From positions 1-64,000 of the forward strand of contig CACZCZ010000012.1 in the NCBI GenBank assembly GCA_902779845.1: a stretch of DNA of 64,000 bases, in the 5' to 3' direction. Source of the stretch: an uncultured Bacteroidales bacterium (GTDB taxonomy: Bacteria > Bacteroidota > Bacteroidia > Bacteroidales > Bacteroidaceae). Below the pieces are notes generated by a model, which saw nothing but the letters and a program-made list of their open reading frames with translations, was not told where the DNA came from and did not search any database. The position numbers were made by a program, and so were the translations under genes. Below, one piece after another: positions 7,451 through 16,400 of this stretch. Each line of letters opens with the position of its first letter. Position 1 is the stretch's first letter.

Positions 7451-9877
7451 CTATTCAAAGGTGATTTTCTGGATCATCTGACCCGGGTCGATGATGGTGA
7501 GTGTGAGGATGTGGTCTAGGCGTGTGGTGTCTAAGGGCAGCGTCACCAGGAAATCCTTGCGGTTCTCCAGTACCTGCTTCTTCCACGCCTGTCCCCATTC
7601 CTTAAAGGTGTTCTCGCACACCACACGCTCGCCACCATCTACGCTGACAGCGAAGCGGTTGCTGCAGTCCGTGGAGACAGGCCATACAGGGATGACGGAG
7701 AGGCAGAGAGTAATGGACGATGCCCCTTGAAAACTGGGAATGGGTATATTTAATTTTCCATTTTTCACGTCCTCACTTTTCATTCCTATCGCTTCGCCCA
7801 TCTGCAACGCCACCCAATCCGTGCCGATGCCCTGGAGCAGACGGAAAGGAGCCTCTACGTTGAGCGTGGTGAGGTCGATTTTGTTGGGCAGTTCGGGGTA
7901 GCGCCAGAAGTCGGGCAGACGGTAAGCATCGGTGGGTGCATTGACATATTCCGGCATCTTGTGGTAGAGTGCCGTATAGCCAGGGGGCACTGCGGACATC
8001 ATCTGGTTCCACTTGCCGTTGAGCTGCGTGTTGTAGCGTTCGCGCAGGCGCTCAATCTGGCGACAGGCATCGCGAGACATCTCAGCATAGACGCTGTTGC
8101 CCGTCTCGTGGTTGCGCTGGGCATACAGGAACTTGCGGTTCATCTGGTAGGCCGAGTGTACGGCATAGCCCAGCATCTCGAAGAGGGCAGGGCGCAGCTC
8201 CTCGGCCACCTCGCGCTCGATGGCGTCGTAGGCAAAGCAGATGGCCTCGTAGTCCGCGAGGCGTTTCTGTGCCGTGCCCGTCTCGAAGGAGAAATTGCCA
8301 TCGTAGAGATGCGTGTAGGTGGAGTCCCACTCAATCTCGTAGCCCATGTACTCCGGCTTGCGGTTCCAAGCCAGACGGTAGTAGGTGTCGAGGATATAGG
8401 TGAAAGCCCTCGCAGGATCCAGCGTTTCGCCGGGCAGCGCAGAGTGTCCAGCGTTCTTGCCGAAGAGGCGGGTGAGGAAGGCAGGCTGGTAGGCGTTGAC
8501 ATTGTCGTAGGTGAAGGCTCCGAAGTCGTAGGCCATGTCAAAGAACTGCTGCATCTGCATCTCCAAGGGCTTGATGTCACCCACGTTCAGCAGCCAGTAG
8601 CGGTCGGCGCCTGCGTTGTAGGCCTTTCGCAGTTCCTCGTACATCAGCTGTGGTGCTGTGCTGGGAATCCAGAGGTAGTCATGGGGTGTGCCGAGGTATG
8701 AGATGTGGTAATAGACGCCGCTGTGTCCGCTGCGCTGCTGTTCGGCAGCATTGCTGATGCGCTTCATGTAGCCGTAGTTGTCATCGGGCCACACCAGCGT
8801 GATATCCTCAGGCACGCGCAGCCCGGCATCATAGATGTCCAGCGCCTCCTTGTAGGGGACGAAGATCTGCGGCAGCTCTTCGGCCTTCTGTTTCTTGTAT
8901 TTCTTCAGGATAGCCCGCTGCTTGGCGATGACCTTCTCCAGTGTACTGGCACGCTTCTTGGGGTCTTTGCTGCCTTTCATGGCCTCGTCGTGCAGGCCTC
9001 GCATGCCCATGGTGTAGATGTTGTCGTACTGCGCCGTCTCGCGAATACGGCTGTCGAGTTTCCTGATGATGGTGGAGCTGTTGGTCTCGTAGTTCCATTC
9101 GCCGTCGCGCGCCTTGTCCCATTCAGATTTGGCAGCGTTGTTGAACAGCAGGGGCTCGCAGTGGCTGGTGGTAATCATGATGCCCCATTTGTCCGCCATG
9201 CGCTGGCTCTCGGGATGGCTGTAGAAGGCACCTGTGCAGGGGTGCATGGCCGGCGCCAGCATGTTGCCTTTCAGTCGCAGGATGAGTTCACAGACACGGT
9301 CGTAGGTCTTAGGGCCGATGTCGCCCAGCTCCTTCTCGTAGTTCTCTGCCGCCCATGTCTTCATGCCCCAGTCCTCATCGTTGATGAAGATGCCACGGTA
9401 CTTGATGGTCGGCGATGCGCTGACGCAGTCCTCGGCATAGGCAAAGACGCGACGGTTGTGCTTGTCAGCGGGTATGTCGGCGAACCAGTACCAAGGACTC
9501 ACGCCAATGGCTTCGCTGACGTGGAAGATGCCGTAGGCCAGTCCTCGCGGGTCGGAGCCCGTGATGCACAGGCAGTCCTCCTTCGTGTCGATGGCGTAGC
9601 GTTCCCACGTGCCTTGCAGTTCGCTGTGGCGCCCTGTGCGCTCCACCGTTCCGATGGCGATGCAGGGGCCTCCCTCGTGCAGTGTGCTGATCTTCGGCCG
9701 CGAGCCTGCCACACGTTCTATGTCGTCGGCCAGCACCGTTGCCATGTGCTTCACCAGCGGGGCGTCGGCGTTGTCATAGACGATGGTCGCCTCCGCCAGG
9801 TTCACGGTCTGTGCCGTGACCTTGGCGGAAGCGCTCATGACGAGTAGCCAGCAGAGGGCTAAAAGCTTACGTTTCAT
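7451..9877 (-). CDS. GH115 xylan alpha-1,2-glucuronidase
   Basis: The 808-residue protein starts at MKRKLLALCWLL (signal peptide ending near VTAQ); the open frame reaches further upstream but that part overlaps GH98. GH115 hallmarks run through the chain: GSDPRGLAYGIFHVSEAIGV, WYWFADIP, YRGIFINDEDWG, LRLKGNMLAPAMHP, MGMRGLHDEAM, VWPDDNYGYMKR and YWLLNVGDIKPLE. GH115 enzymes remove (4-O-methyl-)glucuronic acid from internal as well as terminal xylose of glucuronoxylan. No type IX tail is visible, so it may stay in the periplasm while its neighbours are exported. It starts 5 bases after the GH98 stop in the same operon. Confidence 0.95.
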   Translation of the reverse strand: MKRKLLALCWLLVMSASAKVTAQTVNLAEATIVYDNADAPLVKHMATVLADDIERVAGSRPKISTLHEGGPCIAIGTVERTGRHSELQGTWERYAIDTKEDCLCITGSDPRGLAYGIFHVSEAIGVSPWYWFADIPADKHNRRVFAYAEDCVSASPTIKYRGIFINDEDWGMKTWAAENYEKELGDIGPKTYDRVCELILRLKGNMLAPAMHPCTGAFYSHPESQRMADKWGIMITTSHCEPLLFNNAAKSEWDKARDGEWNYETNSSTIIRKLDSRIRETAQYDNIYTMGMRGLHDEAMKGSKDPKKRASTLEKVIAKQRAILKKYKKQKAEELPQIFVPYKEALDIYDAGLRVPEDITLVWPDDNYGYMKRISNAAEQQRSGHSGVYYHISYLGTPHDYLWIPSTAPQLMYEELRKAYNAGADRYWLLNVGDIKPLEMQMQQFFDMAYDFGAFTYDNVNAYQPAFLTRLFGKNAGHSALPGETLDPARAFTYILDTYYRLAWNRKPEYMGYEIEWDSTYTHLYDGNFSFETGTAQKRLADYEAICFAYDAIEREVAEELRPALFEMLGYAVHSAYQMNRKFLYAQRNHETGNSVYAEMSRDACRQIERLRERYNTQLNGKWNQMMSAVPPGYTALYHKMPEYVNAPTDAYRLPDFWRYPELPNKIDLTTLNVEAPFRLLQGIGTDWVALQMGEAIGMKSEDVKNGKLNIPIPSFQGASSITLCLSVIPVWPVSTDCSNRFAVSVDGGERVVCENTFKEWGQAWKKQVLENRKDFLVTLPLDTTRLDHILTLTIIDPGQMIQKITFE

Positions 9878-9882
9878 AACAT

Positions 9883-12800
9883 TTATTTCACGATGACCTT
9901 GCGGCTCTTGCCGTCGTTGCCTACGATGATATTCAGGCCGCGCTGCAGTTGCTGGATGCGAAGACCCGATGTGGTGTAGATGCCCTGCGGGCTGTGCTCT
10001 GCGACATCGATGCCGTCGATGCCGACGACCTTGTCGAGGTTTCTGATGCGACACTCAGCCAGCAGGAATTCCTGCATGCCGCTGCCTACCTCCTTAAACT
10101 GGATGATGTAGTTGCCGGCCTTGGTCACCGTGAACTTCAGGGACTGGCGTGTGGCAGAGGAGATGTCGCCTGCGCCGTTGCCGTTGATGTTGGGGCGTGC
10201 TGTCAGCGTGGATGAGGTGGCGATGGCTGTGCCGCTGGTGTTCAGGATGGCAGCCTGATAAGTCGGCGTGCCCTTCCAGGCAGCCATGGCGAAGATGAGC
10301 TCATACTCGCCGGGCACCAGATTCAGGCGGTATGCCGTCTGATTGCCGAAGTCAGCGCTGGTGGTACGCCAGTAGAGCGCCTTGCCCTGATAGCCAACGA
10401 GACCAGTCATGGTGCGCGGACCGCTGGAGTTCTGCGAGGGGTAGTTGCGGACGCTGCTGCCGTCGGTGGTGCGCCAGCCCTCGGGGAGGGCGCCTGCAGC
10501 GACATTGGTGAAGTCAAGTTCATATTCGGCACACTGGTCGTAGAACACAGGCTGTATGACGACGTTGTCATCCGGCATCGTGAAGGTCACCACATCGGAG
10601 CCAGGCTCGAAGTCAATGGTGCGGTCCTCGGTGTAGAAGACGGAGTTGACCAGCTTCAGCGCCTTCAGGCCGTAGCCGCCTTCGGCAGTGGCTGTCAGCG
10701 TCACCGTCTGTCCGGCTGCGGCCTCCTCGACATCAGCGCTGACGCTGCCGAAGTCCGCTTCGCGCACGGCGACGGTGTACTTCGGGCGTTCTGTGCCTGC
10801 TGGCTCGTAGGTAATCTGGTCGATGAACATCTTGATGGCAGCGGTGTTCGTCAGGTAGAATTTGTTGGTGCCGGCCTTCAGGTTGACCGTCACGATGGCC
10901 TCGCGCCAGTCGTTCTTGTCCACCTTCTCGAAGCGCACCGTCTGCGACTTGCTGTTCACGGAGACGCGCATCTGTCCGGCCTTGCTGCTGTTGCAGTAGC
11001 GGATGACGATGTTGTACTCTCCGGCCTGCTCCTCAGTGAGCTTCAGCTGATGGTAGAGTGCGCTGCTTGTGCTGGCCTGCATCTCGGCATAGCCCATGCC
11101 TGCGAAGTCAAAGAGATCCGAAGCCCACCAGCCGGAATGGGTGAGGGCGATGTTGACACTCTTGCGGTCCATGTTCTCAGCCTCGATGGTGATGGGCCCC
11201 TTGAAGGGTTCGGGCTGCTTGGGCTGCTCCAGCGCTTCGGAGGGCAAGATGTCCGTGAGGCGGTCTGTGGCAGCGCCGGAGCACTCCACACTCAGGATGG
11301 CCGGTCCCATGTGCTTCACGTTGATGGTGTAGGTCTGGCTCTCGGCATCGTAGCTCTCGCTGTCGATGGTGGCCACGTGAGCCGTAGCGCCCGTCGAGGG
11401 CTTTGTCAGCTTCACAGAGGGCTGTGCCGTCACGCCGTTGATGAGGATTACGTCGGTCTGTGCCGTGGTGCTGTCGCTGCGGTAGTTGTTCAGGTAGAAG
11501 TCGAGGTGGTCGGCATATTCGCGTACGAGGGCGCTGGCGAGCTCGCTGAGGGTCAGATTCAGCGATTCGCAGGTGTTGTACTGCAAGGGTATGGTGGCCT
11601 GTGCCGACTTCTTGGTGTTCAGGTAGGTGTAGGGTGTATAGGTCACCAACTGGTTGTGGAAGCGGTTCACGTAGAGGTCGCCCTCCGACACCTGCGGATA
11701 GAGGTTGTTGAATTCGTTGACCTTCTTGGTCTGGGTGCTCCAGCGAGTGCTGTAGGCACTCTTGTTCACCTGCACGGGGATGCTCTTAGCCAGGTCGTCA
11801 TAGAGACCTGTCACCATGGGGATGGCACCATAGCGGCCCGTAGATTTGAAGTAGCAGAGGTTGTTCTGCCACTGACCGTAAGCCCAGGCGCCCTCTTTCT
11901 TTTGGTTGGCGGGGTCGGTCTGCAGGTAGAGGCCGTTGTAGAGCGCATCGGGCACCTTGAAGTCGTCGGCTGTGTTGTGCACAATCACCACCTTCGTCTT
12001 CTCCACCACCTCCTGTCGCGAGGGGATGTACATCGAGCCGTCGATGATGCGGCGCCACATATCCATCCAGATACCCTTGAAGTTGGCGAAGGTGCCCCAG
12101 TTGCGGCGTGTGTAGCCGTCGCTGCTCTGCGTGTCGCTCAGGTTCTGGAAGTCCTCTGTCCAGATGAGCTCAGGGCCGTCCCACACGGCGCCGCCGTTGA
12201 CGCACGTCTGCTCCATCACCGTTGCGATGCCGGCGCTGCCCGGATACTTGCATTTGTTCTCGCCCATGAGTTTGCTCATGGTGTCGTTCCATCCACAGTT
12301 GTCATAGCGGACACCGTAGTTGGTGGTCAGGCCGCTGATGAAAGGTCCCCAGCAGACGCTCTCGTTGTTGTAGAAGCTGCTGGCGTGGGTGTATTTGTAG
12401 AGGAAGAGGATGGCTTCGGGGTACTTCTTACAAGCTTCCAGGAAGCGCGGCTCCAGCTTCAGCTCCGCGATGGGGTCGGTGTTGAAGTGATAGATACCGC
12501 CGCACCAGCTCACGGTGAGGAAGCCGCCGTACTTGTGCGACATCTCCACCAGCTTGGCAAACAGCGCCCAGCGGCTGGCTGTCGTCGTGGAGCTCTTGTC
12601 GCCGGCTTCGCCGAAGCCCCAGAACTGCTCGGCGTAGTTCCATCCGAGGAAGTTGGGGTAGGTCTTGAAGAAGTATTCAAAGGTCTCCAGGTCGTCGTCC
12701 TGGATGTGAGTGTGGCCGCCGGAGGCAGGCTGGCAGCAGAACCACATGCCGTTCTGCTGGCACACCGATGCCCACGACTTGTAGGTCCTCACGGCATAGC

Positions 12801-13050
12801 GAGGCATACGGTACTGGCCCGTCTTCGTGTCAAACTGGCAAGACAGCGACAGGTTCATGCAGACGTATGGCTTGATGTCAGCAGGAATCAGGTCGATGAT
12901 CTTCTGGGGGTCGGCAGAGTTCCACACGTCGATGTGTACGAGCCACAGCGGATGGCGGTTGTCAATGGGACGGCGCTCTTGAGCCGAGAGTTGCAGTCCA
13001 GCCACTAACAGCAGAAGGACCAGGCAGATGCGATTGAGAATCTTCTTCAT
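9883..13050 (-). CDS. GH98 endo-glycanase with carbohydrate-binding modules and sorting tail
   Basis: The 1055-residue protein starts at MKKILNRICLVLLLL. The GH98 catalytic domain covers about residues 30-420: PLWLVHIDVWNSADPQKII, NYAEQFWGFGE (Glu141, the position of the general acid in studied GH98s), GGFLTVSWCGG, YGVRYDNCGW and DGPELIWTEDF. A GH98 C-terminal region follows, then a CBM6/35-like module (ITIEAENMDRKS), a domain with YTVAVREADFGSV, a beta-sandwich shared with the esterase at 3296, and the tail LNIIVGNDGKSRKVIVK. GH98 includes endo-beta-galactosidases on blood-group glycans and endoxylanases on complex xylan in Bacteroides. With GH115 and an esterase alongside, xylan is the better guess. 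It is the first gene of the four-gene operon. Confidence 0.93.
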   Translation of the reverse strand: MKKILNRICLVLLLLVAGLQLSAQERRPIDNRHPLWLVHIDVWNSADPQKIIDLIPADIKPYVCMNLSLSCQFDTKTGQYRMPRYAVRTYKSWASVCQQNGMWFCCQPASGGHTHIQDDDLETFEYFFKTYPNFLGWNYAEQFWGFGEAGDKSSTTTASRWALFAKLVEMSHKYGGFLTVSWCGGIYHFNTDPIAELKLEPRFLEACKKYPEAILFLYKYTHASSFYNNESVCWGPFISGLTTNYGVRYDNCGWNDTMSKLMGENKCKYPGSAGIATVMEQTCVNGGAVWDGPELIWTEDFQNLSDTQSSDGYTRRNWGTFANFKGIWMDMWRRIIDGSMYIPSRQEVVEKTKVVIVHNTADDFKVPDALYNGLYLQTDPANQKKEGAWAYGQWQNNLCYFKSTGRYGAIPMVTGLYDDLAKSIPVQVNKSAYSTRWSTQTKKVNEFNNLYPQVSEGDLYVNRFHNQLVTYTPYTYLNTKKSAQATIPLQYNTCESLNLTLSELASALVREYADHLDFYLNNYRSDSTTAQTDVILINGVTAQPSVKLTKPSTGATAHVATIDSESYDAESQTYTINVKHMGPAILSVECSGAATDRLTDILPSEALEQPKQPEPFKGPITIEAENMDRKSVNIALTHSGWWASDLFDFAGMGYAEMQASTSSALYHQLKLTEEQAGEYNIVIRYCNSSKAGQMRVSVNSKSQTVRFEKVDKNDWREAIVTVNLKAGTNKFYLTNTAAIKMFIDQITYEPAGTERPKYTVAVREADFGSVSADVEEAAAGQTVTLTATAEGGYGLKALKLVNSVFYTEDRTIDFEPGSDVVTFTMPDDNVVIQPVFYDQCAEYELDFTNVAAGALPEGWRTTDGSSVRNYPSQNSSGPRTMTGLVGYQGKALYWRTTSADFGNQTAYRLNLVPGEYELIFAMAAWKGTPTYQAAILNTSGTAIATSSTLTARPNINGNGAGDISSATRQSLKFTVTKAGNYIIQFKEVGSGMQEFLLAECRIRNLDKVVGIDGIDVAEHSPQGIYTTSGLRIQQLQRGLNIIVGNDGKSRKVIVK

Positions 13051-13089
13051 TTTTGTATTCTTTTTGGTTGTTTTATCCTTTTTGCTCTG

Positions 13090-13097
13090 CAAAGATA
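13090..13097 (-). promoter_or_regulatory. Promoter -7 box of the GH98 operon
   Basis: Read on the minus strand this is TATCTTTG, matching the Bacteroidetes TAnnTTTG box, 40 bases before the GH98 start. No clear -33 TTTG was seen at the usual distance. Confidence 0.6.
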
Positions 13098-13172
13098 CGA
13101 CAAAAAGCAGAAACGCCCCATTTCGTTTTGTATCTAATCCTATAGGAAAACGTCTCACCACCATTATATAAG

Positions 13173-13209
13173 GAAAATAAAAGCCCCGCAAGGAAAATCC
13201 CTGCGAGGC
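13173..13209 (-). terminator. Intrinsic terminator after microprotein 1
   Basis: An 11-bp stem with two wobble pairs (13199-13209 with 13183-13193) closes a 5-base loop. On the minus strand it is followed by TTTTATTTT. Stem and flanks resemble the terminator at 19181-19219, so they belong to the duplicated module. It separates that module from the GH98 operon. Confidence 0.8.
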
Positions 13210-13263
13210 CACACAACTAATACACACAAATAACTAACTACAGTCTTTGTTTTATTTCATGCA

Positions 13264-13446
13264 TTAATATTCGTCGTCATAGTCATCAGAGCTGCCGCCC
13301 CAGATGTCCCAGTCACCCTTCTCAGTTGTGAGGACATCGAGCCCACTATCCGCACTTTCGTCGAAGACTCTGCTGCCAACAAGCATGTGCTGCTGTGCCT
13401 GAACGGCCATGATAGATGTTGCCGGAGAAATATATTTCTTTTTCAT
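13264..13446 (-). CDS. Microprotein of the MKKKYI...W-acidic type (copy 1)
   Basis: A 60-residue protein beginning MKKKYISPATS and ending in a Trp- and Asp-rich tail (GDWDIWGGSSDDYDDEY). There is no signal peptide, membrane helix or known domain. A relative of 55 residues lies at 19279-19446 in the same position: just after a giant type-IX-type protein and just before a matching terminator. The conserved basic start, variable middle and acidic aromatic end suggest a selected peptide family, though I cannot name its function. It starts 48 bases after the stop of the large esterase gene, probably on the same mRNA. Confidence 0.75.
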   Translation of the reverse strand: MKKKYISPATSIMAVQAQQHMLVGSRVFDESADSGLDVLTTEKGDWDIWGGSSDDYDDEY

Positions 13447-13494
13447 AATTCTTTCAGTTTTAATTGTATAATTGTCCTTTCCGCCAGGGGGGCT

Positions 13495-16400
13495 TTACTT
13501 AACCATTACTTTCTTACCATTCACGATGTTCAAGCCCTTCTGGAGCTTGCTCAGGCGCTGACCAGCGACGTTGAATATCTCAGAATCCTGAACCTTGAAC
13601 CCTGAACCCTGAACCTGGCTGATAGCCGTAGGCTTATCGAAGTTGAAGGACAGGAAGTCCTTGGAACCGGCAAATTCGCCTGTCAGGTAAGCGCGGAAGG
13701 GCTTGGCGGTGATGTCAGAGGCGACTTTATAGAAACCAATGCCGCTGGCACCATTCTGCAGCACATAACTGTTAAGAGGTACAACTGTATTTGCAAACAC
13801 GCCTGTCAGAGCGCCACTGACATTCGTGGCATCAGCGTCAACAGCACCAGAACCAGTAAACGTTGCGGCACCGCTACCGTTGAGCAGTACGGGCGTATTG
13901 GCAGGAATCGTGGTTTCCACAGGCGTCAGCGTAGCAGCATCATTGCCACTGACATAGCTCAGCGTATAAGCTGTCACGCCGCCAGGAATGGTAGCCGCAA
14001 AGGGCAGGCAGAGCGTGCCGCATTGAGCAGTCGTATTGATCGTGGTGCTATAGCTGGCAGCTGTAGCCGTGAAGTCTTCAGGAGCCTGGAAGGGGTAGTT
14101 GTCCGTGAGGACGAGGTTGGCGCAAGTGCCGGAAGTAATCACATTTTGTGTGTTTGCCAAACCACCATTGCCAGTAGTTCCAAGGAACAGACAGTTCGGA
14201 TTAGCGCTTGTCAACAACGTTCTACCAGCCTCTGAGTTAGTAGTAATACCCGTTACACCTGTTGCATCAATGGCTGTAGCAGTTGCATCAGCAAGAGCAG
14301 CTTCTGTTTCAGCAAGCTGGAAGCCAGAACCAGCGAGAACATATTTCGGAGCATTGGCGCCAGGAGTTGCATACACAGCAATATTGTTAACTATGTTATT
14401 TTGACCCCATCCGGCAGATTTAATACCTTGCAATGCTATAATTTCGCCATACTTCTCTACTTTGCTCAAATCAATTGACCAATACTTTCCTTCTGCATTC
14501 CATGTAGAAGCCAAATTCTCTTGATTAATCGCATTTACGTTTGTTCCTGCGGCATTAATGAAGAATGCTCGGAACCCTGTATTATCATCACGATAAATAC
14601 GAAGTTCATTATAGCTCGAAAGGTTCGTATAACTAACAGCTGCATCACCTGTACCAGTTCCATAGTAAGTGTCTGTAGATGTTTTCACGTTCCATGTAGG
14701 TGAAGTTGCATCACCATTCATTTTCTGGTATGCCAAACTATTCAATTGTGTTTCACCTGCTTTTAGACAAGACATGGTCTTCAGTTGCCAAGTAATTTCT
14801 GTTATGGTCAGTTTCAAGTCGGTAGATTTACTTGCATCTGATTCCCATACCAGCTTCTTGACAGGATTGTTGTTTATGAAAGCATTCGTGGCGTTATTAT
14901 CCAATCCGCTATTTCCCAATCTGTTACCATTCCATGTGTTAATCAAATTGTCGTCAGCATCATAGAATTTAACCCTGTCAACAATAGCATCATTACCACT
15001 ACGATTTACATTATATGTTTTCAGATATTTCAAATCTACAGGTTCATAGAATTCTAGAGACAGCGTTCCTGCAGTTCCATCGGTGCTGAGAACACCTGTC
15101 GCGGAATTGAATGATAAGCCACCTGTTGTTGTCATACTTTCATAGCTAGTAGTAGCATAGCCGTTCTCATTAAATGACAAGGTAGGAATCTCAACCCAGA
15201 CATCAACATAGTCTAGATCCTCGGACACAACATTGAAAGTCCATTCTGATTTACCATAGATATTGTCACGAACTTTGGTACCATCCTTCTTGTATGATGT
15301 TATTTTGTAGGTGTTGTCTTTGCCGCCAACAGCTGTGATAGCATAGTAACAAGCATAATCATTACCATCACTATGAACATTGTATGTCCAATCCAGGTCA
15401 GCTACGAAGCCATCACCGCCCCAAGGTCCAGTATAAACCACAGAGCCGTCTCCTTTATAAGCCCGAATCTTATAAAGAGTAGTTACACCATCAGGATATG
15501 TCACACCGTCATCTGTTGATTCAGAGATACGGAAACGATACGTAGATTCATTAGAACCTCTGGCCTTCACAGCACTCATGGCATCTTTAACAGCTTTAGC
15601 ATAAATCTGATTGTCTGCATGAGTACCATACATGATGTTTCCACCTGAGGAAATGGAAACTAAAGTTTCACCTGATACGATGGAAGAAAGACTCAAGGCT
15701 GAGCCTAAATTATAAACAGTCTGTTCCTGACGTTGAACAACATATTTATCAGTATAGAGATAAACCTCAGAGATGGTGATGGATTTACCAGAGGACCACC
15801 ATGAAAAAACGGTGAAATCATCGTATGTGTCTACACCCGTTAAATCTACCTCATATTCAGTAATCCCCTTAGAAAGACTGGGATGAGAGCCATCCGGAAG
15901 GTTTATAGCCCATTGATCTGCATCGGCTATTGGTTCACCAAATTTGATGACTGCCTTATCATATTTACTCACATCCAACTTCTTATATTGGAACGTATTA
16001 CACGGGCTGCCTTTTAATGTAGTAAATGTAGCACCATACAGATTTTCTGTAGTCAATGTACTTGGTGTAACAGGTGTGACCGTAAAATCTGCAGTGTTAA
16101 TCTCTCCATCCTTTAACAGAAGAAGCGGAGTTTTTATTCCTTTTTCAGCTGCGGTTTCCTCCCCTCCTGTCCAACTACCATCCCTGACAGCTACATCGCT
16201 AATCGTAATAGCATCGCTTTCAGAGGGGCGTGTGAATGACAGCTGGTACTCACCCCAGCCATCAGTAACCTCGAAAGGCAACACGGCGTTTTCACCTACA
16301 TTGACGGTTTCATCGAGCACAATCGTATTCGGACTTGTCAGTTTCTGAATCTGCACACCCATACTAACGGCAGCTCCTGTAGAATTGAAGCAGAGCTTAT

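Noticed and set aside
11050-13008. Long open frame of 652 codons on the plus strand opposite GH98
   Set aside because: It mirrors a well-supported GH98 gene, shows no domain and has the Val/Leu/His-rich make-up of an antisense frame.
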